DNA of 64,000 nucleotides from Sphingomonas sp. BT-65. Lineage in GTDB: Bacteria; Pseudomonadota; Alphaproteobacteria; Sphingomonadales; Sphingomonadaceae. Shown here one piece after another: positions 42,341-51,252 of the stretch. The notes beneath the pieces are model-generated. The model saw only the letters and a list, made by a program, of their open reading frames with translations. It ran no database searches and had not been told where the DNA came from. Numbering within the stretch: position 1 is the stretch's first letter; every line of letters starts with the position of its first letter. The stretch spans positions 2,728,001-2,792,000 of the forward strand of contig NZ_JAPCIA010000001.1 in the NCBI RefSeq assembly GCF_026107375.2, given 5' to 3'. The position numbers and the translations under genes were made by a program.

Positions 42341-43462
42341 ATGACCAGGCCAATGCCGCTCGCCGAGTTCACTCGCCTGCCCCCGCTGCTCGCCGCGAGC
42401 ATCGGCGACGGCCTTGCGAGCGCGCTCGACGCGGTGGCGGACCATGCCGCGCCGACGCATCGTTTCCTGCGCTATGGCTGGTTCGCGGCGGCACTGGCCG
42501 CCTATGGCGGCGCGGCCCGCACCTTGACCGTGGTGCGGGAGGGCGTTCCGGTGCTTGCGCTGCCGCTCGTCCCGCTCGGCCCCTCGTTCCTGCGCCTGGC
42601 CGCGGTGCCCGGCTGCTACTGGCCGTTCCGCAGCTTTCCGGCGGCAGCCGACGCCGGCGCCGAAGCCTTCGAGCTGTTGCTCGACCATCTCGGGCGGGAA
42701 GCCAATGCGCTGCGCATCGGTCCCGTCTATGACGGGGATCCGGCGCTCGAGGGCTTGCGCGCCGCCGCGGCCGCCAGGGGCTGGGTCGCGCTCGACCGCT
42801 TCGTCGCCGAGAGCTTCCTGCTCGACATGGCGGCGCTGCGCGACGAGGGCATTTGGCCGCGCAATTCGACGCTGCGCAAGAACCGCTTCCACGAGAAGCA
42901 CCTTGGCGAGCATGGCGCGCTCGACTGGCGCTTCGTCGCGGGCGAGGACTGGACGCCTGCCGCGTTCGACGATCTCGCCGATATCGAGCGCAAGAGCTGG
43001 ATCGCATCGCGCACCGACGGCAGCGACGCCAAGTTCACCACGGAGGGGCATGGTGCCTTCTGGCGCGCCGCCGCGGCCGATCCGGTGATCGCGCGGATGA
43101 TGTGGGCGGCGCTGCTGCGCATCGATGGCGAGCCCGCCGCCTTCTCGTTCGACATGAACGCCGGAACGCTCAAATACGCCATCGCCAACAGCTACGACCC
43201 GCGCGTCGCCAAGCATTCGCCGGGCAAGCTGCTCTATTATCGCAATCTCGTCCGCGCGATCGAGGACGGCATCACGACGGTCGACTGGGGCGCGGGCGAC
43301 AGCGGCTACAAGCGCGTGATCGGCGCCGACGCCGGTCCCGCGATCCGCGACTGGCTGTTCGTGCGGCGGGGATTGCCGGCGCTGGCCGGGCGTTTGCTCC
43401 GGGGCTGGTGGCGGCGCAGCGGCCATGCTGCGCCTTCGCCAGCTGTCCCGGACGCCGCCTAG
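42341..43462 (+). CDS. GNAT/BioF2-like acyltransferase family protein
   Basis: 373 residues from ATG 42341. The two-part fold resembles FemAB-like double GNAT domains (BioF2-like). STLRKNRFHEKHLGEHG and ERKSWIASRT sit before the second domain, and YAIANSYDPRVAKHSPGKLLYY, IEDGITTVDWGAGDSGYK are the conserved CoA/substrate-site segments. Relatives act in cellulose or exopolysaccharide assembly or cell-wall modification. The substrate is unknown. Its stop overlaps the convergent sulfatase. Confidence 0.78.
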   Translation: MTRPMPLAEFTRLPPLLAASIGDGLASALDAVADHAAPTHRFLRYGWFAAALAAYGGAARTLTVVREGVPVLALPLVPLGPSFLRLAAVPGCYWPFRSFPAAADAGAEAFELLLDHLGREANALRIGPVYDGDPALEGLRAAAAARGWVALDRFVAESFLLDMAALRDEGIWPRNSTLRKNRFHEKHLGEHGALDWRFVAGEDWTPAAFDDLADIERKSWIASRTDGSDAKFTTEGHGAFWRAAAADPVIARMMWAALLRIDGEPAAFSFDMNAGTLKYAIANSYDPRVAKHSPGKLLYYRNLVRAIEDGITTVDWGAGDSGYKRVIGADAGPAIRDWLFVRRGLPALAGRLLRGWWRRSGHAAPSPAVPDAA

Positions 43463-45012
43463 CCAGGCAACTTCGGCGGCTGGGTGAAGTTCGGCGGGAA
43501 GGGCGCGCCCTTCGATCCCTTGGGATCGCGCAGCACGTTGCGGCCGGGCGTATCGGCGGCGAGCGGGATCTGCATCCCGTCCGTCTCCTCGAGCAGCTTG
43601 AACAGCTTGGCGCCCATCCGCGCCGCCAGCGCCTCATGCCCCGGCTGGGCGAGCAAATTGTTGTTCTCGTGCGGATCGGCTTCGATGTCGTAGAGCTCGT
43701 CCAGGTCCCAGATGCCGTGGAAGCGGATGTACTTGTAACGGTCCTCGCGCAGCGCATGGACGGTCGGGGTCTGCGGGAAGGCGCGCTCCCAATAATATTC
43801 GTAGACCAGCTCCTCGCGCCACGGCACTTGCTCGCCGCGCGCCAGCGGCAGCATGTTGGCGCCCGCCATGGTTTCCGGCGCGGCGAGTCCGGCGGCGGCG
43901 AGCATCGTCGGCGCGACGTCGATATTGGCGACGACCTGCTCGACCTTGCCCGGTCCGAACAGCGCGGGGCAGCGCGCGAGCATCGGCACGCGCATCGATT
44001 CCTCGTACGCCGCGCGCTTGTCGATCAGCCCATGCTCGCCGAACATGAAGCCGTTGTCGCCCATGTAGAGGATCAGCGTGTCGTCGAGCTCGCCGCGCTC
44101 GGCGAGCAGATCCATGATCTTCGCCAGCCCTTCGTCGACCGCGAGCAACGTCTCCATATAGGCCTTGTAATAGTCGGCGATGTCGAGCCTGCCGTGATAG
44201 GCATATTCGACGCCGTGCCAGCTGTTGCGCTGATTCTCGACCCACATCGGGCGGCCCGGCACACCGGCCTTCATGTTCTCGGGATAGCGGAAGGTCGCAT
44301 CCTTGTAGCGGCCGGCATGGCGCGGCGCGGGGATGAACTCGGAATGCACCGCCTTGTGCGCGAGGTGCATCATCCATGGCCGCTTGCGATCGCGCTTGCC
44401 GATCCAGTCGAGCGCGTATTCGGTCAGTTCATCGGTGATATAGCCCTTCTGCGGCACCTTGCGCCCGTCGACGTTGAGCCCGTCGGCATGGGGCAGATAA
44501 TGGCCCTGCCCCTTGAAGCTTACCCAATGGTCGAAGCCCGGCTGCGGGTGATCGGTCTCCGCGCCCATGTGCCATTTGCCGATGAAAGCGGTTTCATAGC
44601 CGGCCCGCTGAAGATATTCGGGATAGTAGGTGAGGCCCGGCGGGATCGGATGGTTGTTGTCCACCACGCGATGCTGGTGCGCATAGAGGCCGGTGAAGAT
44701 CGACGCGCGCGACGGCGAGCACAAGGCGGTGGTGACGAAGGCATTGCGGAAATGCACCCCCTCACGCGCCAGCCGGTCGAGCGTCGGGGTCTCGCCGAAG
44801 TCCTGCGCCTTCATGAATCCCATCGCGTCGTGGCGATGGTCGTCGGTCAGCACGACCAGGATGTTGCGCGGGCGCGCGCGGGGAATGCGCTTGAGGAGAA
44901 GGTTTTTCTTCTGCGGCACCGCCGCGGCCGAATCCGCAGCCCAGCTATAGAGGCCGAACGCACCGCCACTGCCTGCCAGAAGTACGCCGCGCCGGTCGAT
45001 CTCGTTGCTCAT
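43459..45012 (-). CDS. S1-family sulfatase (517 aa), exported
   Basis: Hydrolyses sulfate esters using formylglycine made from a cysteine. The maturation motif is Cys98 in TALCSPSRASIFTG (C-x-P-x-R). Metal ligands lie in VLTDDHRHDAMG and YMGDNGFMFGEH, and HMGAETDHPQPGFDHW follows. A twin-arginine-like RRGVLLAGSGG leads the signal region. It is last in the run receptor-sulfatase-esterase-sulfatase and overlaps the esterase stop by 4 bp. Substrate sugar unknown. Confidence 0.93.
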   Translation of the reverse strand: MSNEIDRRGVLLAGSGGAFGLYSWAADSAAAVPQKKNLLLKRIPRARPRNILVVLTDDHRHDAMGFMKAQDFGETPTLDRLAREGVHFRNAFVTTALCSPSRASIFTGLYAHQHRVVDNNHPIPPGLTYYPEYLQRAGYETAFIGKWHMGAETDHPQPGFDHWVSFKGQGHYLPHADGLNVDGRKVPQKGYITDELTEYALDWIGKRDRKRPWMMHLAHKAVHSEFIPAPRHAGRYKDATFRYPENMKAGVPGRPMWVENQRNSWHGVEYAYHGRLDIADYYKAYMETLLAVDEGLAKIMDLLAERGELDDTLILYMGDNGFMFGEHGLIDKRAAYEESMRVPMLARCPALFGPGKVEQVVANIDVAPTMLAAAGLAAPETMAGANMLPLARGEQVPWREELVYEYYWERAFPQTPTVHALREDRYKYIRFHGIWDLDELYDIEADPHENNNLLAQPGHEALAARMGAKLFKLLEETDGMQIPLAADTPGRNVLRDPKGSKGAPFPPNFTQPPKLPG

Positions 45013-46046
45013 TCCCGCTTACCCAGATGCTGGTCAAAGAAGCGTGCGATGACCCGATATGCCTCCATCGATTCGGGCATGTCGGGCCAGACGAAGAACG
45101 CATGCGGCAATCCATCGAACAGGAACAGCTGGCTTGGAACGCCCGCCTGCGTCAACCGGCGATGCGCCAGCGTCAGGGCGCTCGCCGCGAAATCGCGGCT
45201 GCCCGCCAGCAGCAAGGTCGGCGGAAACAGCCGGGTTTCGGCTTCGGAGAGCAGGGGGTAGGCGGCCGCATCGTCTCCCGCGATCCCCGCCATATAGGCT
45301 GTGGGCAGCAGGCGCGGCAACGGGCCCGACGGGGGCGCGGCATCTTCCGCGATCGGCCCAAGATAGGCGCTGTCGCCGCTGAACGCCGCCGCGGTACCGC
45401 AGAATGTGCCGATCGCGCCGGGCCGCGGCAGGCCCTGCTTGCTGATCCACGCGACCGACTGGGCGGTGATGATTCCGCCCGCCGAGCAGCCATAGATGCC
45501 GATATTCTCAGGCCGGTACTGCTTCAGCAGCGCGCGATAGACCGCGGTCACGTCTTCCGAGGCCGCGGGATAGCGGTGCTCGGGAGTAAGCCGGTAGTGG
45601 ACCGTGACGACCTTGATGCCACCGGTCGCCGCGATCGGAATCGCCTCGACCAGCGCGCCGCTCCCCGATCCCCACATGAACGCGCCGCCATGTATGTTGA
45701 TCAGCACGCGATCCTTGTTGCGCGGATCGATCCCGGCGCCCGGGGTGACGATATCGACCGCCACGCCGTCCAGCGTCATGCGCTCCTCGCTGGTCCGGAA
45801 ATGCCGCCGCATCTCGGCCAGCCGGTCGTCATTATATTTCTGGTAGAAGGCGCGCTGCTTCGCGAGGTCGCCCTTGAAGTCCGGCGATCGCGCCGCGCGC
45901 ATCCGCAACAGCACCGCCTTGGCCTCCCCGCTCAGCTGGTCCGACGGCGGCAGCGTGAAGGCAGGCACCTCCACTGCGGCAGGGTCTTGCTGCGCCAGCG
46001 CCGGGGCCGCAGCAAGCAGGATGAGCAAGGCGCCGAACGTCTTCAT
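45009..46046 (-). CDS. Exported alpha/beta hydrolase (HSL-type esterase)
   Basis: 345 residues from ATG 46046 with signal peptide (LLILLAAAPALAQQ). Hormone-sensitive-lipase family features: oxyanion motif NIHGGAFMWG, nucleophile elbow GCSAGGIITAQ, acid in AGSRDFA, and His in GLPHAFF. Such enzymes remove acyl groups; a carbohydrate esterase role is inferred from the flanking sulfatases. ATG 46046 is supported because the signal begins there; the reading frame open upstream is antisense to the next sulfatase. Confidence 0.88.
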   Translation of the reverse strand: MKTFGALLILLAAAPALAQQDPAAVEVPAFTLPPSDQLSGEAKAVLLRMRAARSPDFKGDLAKQRAFYQKYNDDRLAEMRRHFRTSEERMTLDGVAVDIVTPGAGIDPRNKDRVLINIHGGAFMWGSGSGALVEAIPIAATGGIKVVTVHYRLTPEHRYPAASEDVTAVYRALLKQYRPENIGIYGCSAGGIITAQSVAWISKQGLPRPGAIGTFCGTAAAFSGDSAYLGPIAEDAAPPSGPLPRLLPTAYMAGIAGDDAAAYPLLSEAETRLFPPTLLLAGSRDFAASALTLAHRRLTQAGVPSQLFLFDGLPHAFFVWPDMPESMEAYRVIARFFDQHLGKRE

Positions 46047-46060
46047 GATGCCACGGTCCC

Positions 46061-47470
46061 TTATTTGTGGTCCAGATGCGAATAGGGATCGGTCTGCCCC
46101 GCCAGCCACGGATCGCGCGTCGCCTTGCGCATCTCCAGCAGCCGCGCGCGCAGCGCGTCGCGCACCGCCGCATGTGCTGGATCGGTGGCGAGGTTGACCA
46201 GCTCGTCCGGATCGCGCGACAGGTCGTACAGCTCCTCGGCGGGCCGCTTGAGATAGGCTGCCTGGCTGCGCTTGCCGAGCGGGATCGCGGGATCGGCGCT
46301 GATCGCCTTCCAGCTCGGCGATCCCGCGACATCGCCCGCGATCGGATAGTCGAGCGGGTGCGCGAGGTTGAGGATGTAGCTGTGGGTGCGGGTCCGCACC
46401 GCCCGCATCGGGTAATATTGGTTGATCTCGTGGAACTCGTGGCTCGCGAACACCGCGTCGCGCGCCGGATCGCCGGGCTTGCCGAGGATCGGCAGCAGCG
46501 ACTTGCCCGACAGCGGATACTCCGGCGACGCGACCCCGGCCCATTCGAGCACCGTCGGCGCGATGTCGACCCAGCTGACCATCGCGTCACTGGCCGTGGT
46601 GCCGCTGCCCGGCGCGCGGACGATCAGCGGGAGATGCAGCCCCGGCGCATAGAGATTGGTCTTGGCGCCCGGGAAGGGCCGGCCATTGTCGCTGAGGAAG
46701 ATCACCAGCGTGTCGTCCGCACGCCCGCTCTGCGCGAGCAGATCGAGCAGCATGCCGACGCCGCTGTCGAGCCGGCTCAACGATTCATAATATCCGGCGA
46801 GGTCCTGCCGCACCTCGGGCAGATCGGGCAAGTGCGACGGGATATGCACCTTCGCCGGATCGTAGCGAACCGGCTTCACCCCCGGCCAGGGGCGGTCGTT
46901 GCCATAGTCGGTCGCGGCGCGGTGCGGATCGCTGTACGCGACCGTGACGAAAAAGGGCCGGTCGTTCGTCGAGCGGATGAAGCTCGCCGCGGCGGTCGCC
47001 ATCTCGCGCACGTCGCGGATGCCCGAGCGCTCGGGCACCAGCTCAGCCTCAAACGGAAAGGCCTTGTCCGGCCCGACATGCTTCTTGCCGACCAGCGCCA
47101 CCGCGTAGCCCGCACGGCGCAGCAGCGACGGGAGCGTTTCGATGCCGTCGAGCAGCGACTGGTGGTGGACGTCGTGCTGGAGCCCGTACATGCCGTTCTG
47201 GTGGCCGTAGAGCCCGGTATGGATCACCGCGCGGCTCGGGCTGCACGAGGAAACCGCGGCGAAGGCGTGGGTGAAGCGCGTGCCCTCGCGCGCCAGCCGG
47301 TCGAGCCGCGGCGTCGCGACGGGCGTGCCGTAGCAGCCGAGGTCGAGCCCCTGGTCGTCGGAGATGAGCAGCAGCACGTTGCGCTGCCGCTTGCCCGCCT
47401 GTGCCCGCGCCGCGCCTGCCGAAACCGCCGCCGCCCCCGCCATCCCCTTGAGCAGCGTGCGGCGGTGCAT
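46061..47470 (-). CDS. S1-family sulfatase (469 aa), sulfamidase-like
   Basis: Formylglycine site at Cys76 (SSCSPSRAVIHTG); metal and active-site residues in ISDDQGLDLGCYG, GKKHVGPDKAFPF and FLSDNGRPFPGAKTN. The signal MHRRTLLKGMAGAAAV is twin-arginine-like. The overall pattern (CYGTPVATPRLDRLAREG, ENG-like DNGRPFPG) is closest by eye to heparan N-sulfatase/sulfamidase-like proteins, but the substrate is not certain. It lies 14 bp upstream of the esterase gene, in one operon. Confidence 0.92.
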   Translation of the reverse strand: MHRRTLLKGMAGAAAVSAGAARAQAGKRQRNVLLLISDDQGLDLGCYGTPVATPRLDRLAREGTRFTHAFAAVSSCSPSRAVIHTGLYGHQNGMYGLQHDVHHQSLLDGIETLPSLLRRAGYAVALVGKKHVGPDKAFPFEAELVPERSGIRDVREMATAAASFIRSTNDRPFFVTVAYSDPHRAATDYGNDRPWPGVKPVRYDPAKVHIPSHLPDLPEVRQDLAGYYESLSRLDSGVGMLLDLLAQSGRADDTLVIFLSDNGRPFPGAKTNLYAPGLHLPLIVRAPGSGTTASDAMVSWVDIAPTVLEWAGVASPEYPLSGKSLLPILGKPGDPARDAVFASHEFHEINQYYPMRAVRTRTHSYILNLAHPLDYPIAGDVAGSPSWKAISADPAIPLGKRSQAAYLKRPAEELYDLSRDPDELVNLATDPAHAAVRDALRARLLEMRKATRDPWLAGQTDPYSHLDHK

Positions 47471-47559
47471 GGGCGAGTCTCCGGTCAGCGCTCGGCGGCG
47501 GGAGAAAAGGGTCCCGGACCGGAAGGGGAAGGGGGCCTACCGGTCCGGGAGAGGAGAGG

Positions 47560-49974
47560 TCAGAACTTCAGCGCTGCGCTGAAGCGGAACGAGCGGCCGA
47601 GGATCGGGCGCGCCAGGATTGCACCCGATCCCTGCCCGCCGATGATGCGCGGATTGCCCTCGGTCAGCCCGATCTCGTCGGTCAGGTTGTTGCCTGTCAC
47701 CGCCAGCGTCACATGCTCGCCGACATCGACCGTGATGCCTGCGTCGAGCTGGTAGAAATTGGGCAGCAGCTGGGCGTTCTCGGGGTCCGAGAAACGGTCG
47801 CCGGTATATTGCAGCGTCGCGAACAGCGCCGGCCTCACTCCGCCCAGGTCGACCTCATAAGCCGGGGTCACGCGCCACGCCCAGCGCGGCTGGCGCTGCA
47901 CGCGGTTGCCGGTGTTGTCGACTGTCCCGCCGGTGAAGAAGTCCTGATAGGTCGCGTCGAGCCAGGTGCCGCCGGCGGTGATGCTGAAGCCCTGGAACGG
48001 CCGCACCGCGCCTTCGACCTCGACGCCGGTGGTCTTGGCGCCGCCGACCTCGGGGATCGGCACGCCGTTGACGAGACGCGATGACGCCAGCCCGTCGAAC
48101 TTGTTGTGGAACAGCGTCGCATAGAGGCTGACCAGCGGCGTCGAGATCTTGAGCCCGCCTTCATAGGTCTCGACCTCGGCGATCTGGGTCAGCCCTTCGC
48201 GCAGATTGTCGAACATCGGGAAGCTGTTGCCGCGGCTGTAGCGGGCGAACACCCCGATCTGGCTGGTGATGTCGTAGTTGATGCCCGCGGTCCACGACCA
48301 GGCCGAGTCGGCATAATGGAGCTGCCGCGGGCCGCCGAGCACGTTGACGGCATTGTCGTAGAGCGTGTTGGGATTGCCGTCGAGATCGACCGTCCCCGAG
48401 GGCGTGCGCAGCGTCGCGTCGACGATGTGGCGCTGCCAGCGCACGCCGCCGTCGATGCGCAGCTCGGGCGTGATCTGGAACTCGTCGACCGCGTAGAAGG
48501 CATAGTCGGTGCCCTTGTAGAAGGCGTCGACCTGGAAGCCGGGTCCGCTGACGAAGCCGTTGAGCGTCGCGGTACGTCCGCCATTCAGCGTCATGTTGAG
48601 CAGCCGCGCATTGGGCTCGGCGGTGAGCAGCACCTGGTTGCCGAGCACCCATTTGTCGCGCGAGCTATAGTCGGCATAGTAGAAGCCGCCGGTGAACTTG
48701 TTGTTGCCCGCGGTCCATTCGAACGCCGAATCCGACACGAAGGACGAGATCTTCTTGCGCACTTCCCAGATGCCGGCGCGCATCACCTGCGCGTCGGCGC
48801 CGCCGCTCACGGCCTGCCCGCCATTGACATAGGTGAGGCTGGAGACGGTCGATCCGGTGCCGCCCAGCGCGACCGCGACGTCCGCTGCCGAGCGCGGCGG
48901 GCCTTCGGGGACCATGCCGATCGTGTCGGCATTGCCGCCGAGATAGCTCAGCCGCTCGCGCAGGCGCAGGCCGTCGGCGACCTCATAGTCGAACGCGATG
49001 CCGGTGTTGATGACGTCGGCGCCGCGGCCCTGGGCGAGATCGATGGTGCGGCCGACGATGTTGGTGGTCACCTGCGTCTCGCGGCCGGGCAGCGTGCCGG
49101 TGCCGGCGTCGAAGCCCGGATAGGCCGAGATCTCGCCATTGTTCGAGATCACCGGGATCGGCAGCAGCCACTGGCCGCGGTCGTTGAGATAGCGCGCATA
49201 GATTTCGACCGAACCGCGATCGTCGAATTCGTGGCGGATGTTGGCGGTGATCTGCCCGCCCTTCTCGGCGCGGAACTGCGGATCGCGGACGCCGTTGCCC
49301 TGGGCGTAATAGCCACCGACCATGAAGCCGGTATTCTCGCCCAGCGGGCCCGAGACCCAGGCGTCGCCGCGGATCTCGCCATAATCGGTGTAGCTGACCT
49401 TGCCGAACGCCTCGAAGTTGCTGCCGCCGGTGCGCGGCACGACGTTAACCGTGAGGCCCGGCTGGCCGTTCGAGAAGAGCGAGCCGGTGCCGCCGCGCAC
49501 CGCCTCGACGCGCTTGACCGTCTCGTCGAGACGGATCAGCTGCGAGTTTTCGAGGAACGACAGCGTCGCGGGCGGAAAGATCGGCACGCCGCCAAGCTGG
49601 AAGGTCACGAACTGCGCGTCGCCGCCCGACGGATAGCCGCGCACGAAGATGTTGGCGCCGTTCTGGCCGCCCGAACTCTCGGCCATCACGCCCGGCACGC
49701 TGCGCAGGATGTCGGCGGTGCTGGTCGGCGCGGCGCGGTCGAGCGCTTCCTCGCTCAGCGTGGTCACGGCGAAGGCCGCGTCCTGGCGGCGCGTGCCGCC
49801 GCCGGCGGTGCCGACCACGACGATCTCTTCGGTCGTCTCGGCCTCGTCCTGCGGCGTGGCGGCGGCGGGCTCAGCGGTCTGGGCGGTTTGGGCCGAATTT
49901 GTTTGGGCATGGGCTGCGGTGGCGATCAGCGCCAGCGGCGCGGCCCCGAGCATGAAAACGGCACTGCGAAGCAT
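47560..49974 (-). CDS. TonB-dependent receptor, carbohydrate locus (804 aa)
   Basis: From ATG 49974, after a GGGGAGGA site. Signal peptide (LGAAPLALIATAAHA), TonB box-like EEIVVVGTA, plug domain (STADILRSVPGVMAESSGGQ; VRGYPSGGDAQFVTFQLGGVP) and a barrel ending in SFRFSAALKF. It is the first gene of the sulfatase operon. It probably imports an oligosaccharide released from a sulfated glycan rather than a siderophore, because the locus contains hydrolases and a sugar regulator. In-frame starts further upstream (50052) cross the operator. Confidence 0.88.
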   Translation of the reverse strand: MLRSAVFMLGAAPLALIATAAHAQTNSAQTAQTAEPAAATPQDEAETTEEIVVVGTAGGGTRRQDAAFAVTTLSEEALDRAAPTSTADILRSVPGVMAESSGGQNGANIFVRGYPSGGDAQFVTFQLGGVPIFPPATLSFLENSQLIRLDETVKRVEAVRGGTGSLFSNGQPGLTVNVVPRTGGSNFEAFGKVSYTDYGEIRGDAWVSGPLGENTGFMVGGYYAQGNGVRDPQFRAEKGGQITANIRHEFDDRGSVEIYARYLNDRGQWLLPIPVISNNGEISAYPGFDAGTGTLPGRETQVTTNIVGRTIDLAQGRGADVINTGIAFDYEVADGLRLRERLSYLGGNADTIGMVPEGPPRSAADVAVALGGTGSTVSSLTYVNGGQAVSGGADAQVMRAGIWEVRKKISSFVSDSAFEWTAGNNKFTGGFYYADYSSRDKWVLGNQVLLTAEPNARLLNMTLNGGRTATLNGFVSGPGFQVDAFYKGTDYAFYAVDEFQITPELRIDGGVRWQRHIVDATLRTPSGTVDLDGNPNTLYDNAVNVLGGPRQLHYADSAWSWTAGINYDITSQIGVFARYSRGNSFPMFDNLREGLTQIAEVETYEGGLKISTPLVSLYATLFHNKFDGLASSRLVNGVPIPEVGGAKTTGVEVEGAVRPFQGFSITAGGTWLDATYQDFFTGGTVDNTGNRVQRQPRWAWRVTPAYEVDLGGVRPALFATLQYTGDRFSDPENAQLLPNFYQLDAGITVDVGEHVTLAVTGNNLTDEIGLTEGNPRIIGGQGSGAILARPILGRSFRFSAALKF

Positions 49975-50037
49975 AAATCCTCCCCTTCGAGCGTGCATCG
50001 GCAAATTTGCCTTCCTGGGACTAATGCTATGCGCAAC

Positions 50038-50051
50038 TGAAATGCTTTTCA
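50038..50051. promoter_or_regulatory. LacI-type operator candidate 1 (receptor/regulator divergent region)
   Basis: TGAAATGCTTTTCA, a near-palindrome, lies 63 bp upstream of the receptor start and 69 bp upstream of the regulator start. Nearly the same sequence is at 55418, and a related one at 51198. Confidence 0.65.
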
Positions 50052-50120
50052 AGAGGTCGTTTCACTGTCGGCGCCATACATGGCTTGCGGCACGTGCGGC
50101 GCGGCCCTACCACAGCGGCG

Positions 50121-51149
50121 ATGGGCAGGGAGCCGAGGAGCAAGCGCGGGGGCGCATCGCGGCTGACGATGCAGGATATCGCGCGCCTCGCGAACGTCTC
50201 GACCCCGACCGTGTCGCGCGTGCTCAACGGCAGTCCGCTAGTGACCGAGGAGACGCGCGAGCGCGTACTCGAGGTGGCCCGCACGCATGGCTATGCGGTC
50301 AACCGCAACGCGCAGAAATTGCGCCACGCGCGCACCAATACCGTCGCGGTGGTGCTCGATTTCGGCTCGCACCGCCACGGCGCGATCGGCGATCCGTTCA
50401 TCTTCGAGCTGCTCGCCGGCGTGTCCGAGGCGCTGTCGATCCGCAACCAGGATTTGCTGCTCTCGCCTCCCGGGCTCGACGATGCGCGCGCCTTTCGCGA
50501 CTTCTTCCAGGCGCGCGGGGCGGACGGGTTCATCGTGCTCGGTCAGGGCACGCGCGACGCGATGCTGCGCAATCTCGCACGCGAGAATCTGCCACTGGTG
50601 GTGTGGGGCGCAGTGGCCCCCGACGCGGGCTATTGCGCAGTAGGCAGCGATAATCTCGCCGGCGGCAAGCTCGCCGCGCAGCATTTCCTCGCACAGGGCC
50701 GCAAGCGCTGGCTGTTCCTCGGCGATACGCGGCACGAGGAGCTGCGCCTGCGCTACGAGGGGCTGAGGCTCGGCGCTGCGGGCCATCCCGACGTGACGAT
50801 CGAGCTGCAGTCGATCCCGTCGATGGCGTTCACCGCGACCGGAGATGCGGTGACCGCCTATCTCGCACAGGGCGGGCAGCCGGATGCGGTGTTCGCTTTC
50901 TCGGACACCGCGGCGATGGCTGCGATCGGCTCCTTCCGCGCGCGGGGGCTCACGGCGCCGCGCGACTTTTCGCTGGTCGGTTACAACAACATCCCGCCGA
51001 CTGCGCATTTCAGCCCGGCGATCACCACGATCGACCAGAAGACCGACGTCGCGGGCGCGCTGCTGGTCGAGAAGCTGATGCAGCGGATCGACGGCGGGCG
51101 GCCGCAATCGGTGATGCTGCCGACGCGCATGGTGGTGCGCGAGACCTGA
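50121..51149 (+). CDS. LacI-family transcriptional regulator
   Basis: 342 residues from ATG 50121. The N-terminal HTH is LTMQDIARLANVSTPTVSRVLNGS followed by the hinge helix (AQKLRHARTNTVAVVLDF). The C-terminal periplasmic-binding-protein-like domain contains GVSEALSIRN and ends LLVEKLMQRIDGG. It should repress the divergent receptor operon and the downstream GH65 genes until a sugar binds. Candidate sites fit this (50038, 51198, 55418). Confidence 0.92.
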   Translation: MGREPRSKRGGASRLTMQDIARLANVSTPTVSRVLNGSPLVTEETRERVLEVARTHGYAVNRNAQKLRHARTNTVAVVLDFGSHRHGAIGDPFIFELLAGVSEALSIRNQDLLLSPPGLDDARAFRDFFQARGADGFIVLGQGTRDAMLRNLARENLPLVVWGAVAPDAGYCAVGSDNLAGGKLAAQHFLAQGRKRWLFLGDTRHEELRLRYEGLRLGAAGHPDVTIELQSIPSMAFTATGDAVTAYLAQGGQPDAVFAFSDTAAMAAIGSFRARGLTAPRDFSLVGYNNIPPTAHFSPAITTIDQKTDVAGALLVEKLMQRIDGGRPQSVMLPTRMVVRET

Positions 51150-51197
51150 TTCCCGACGCTGCCCGAGGCTTGCAAAGGGTTCGTGCGGATCGGCTCT

Positions 51198-51211
51198 TGA
51201 AATCGTTATCA
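51198..51211. promoter_or_regulatory. LacI-type operator candidate 2 (upstream of GH65)
   Basis: TGAAATCGTTATCA with the CG centre common in LacI-family sites, 42 bp upstream of the proposed GH65 start. Shares TGAAA-N6-TCA with the sites at 50038 and 55418. Confidence 0.6.
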
Positions 51212-51252
51212 AAGGTCCGGTATCCAGGTTGAAACTGGAGAGGAGCCGGCCG

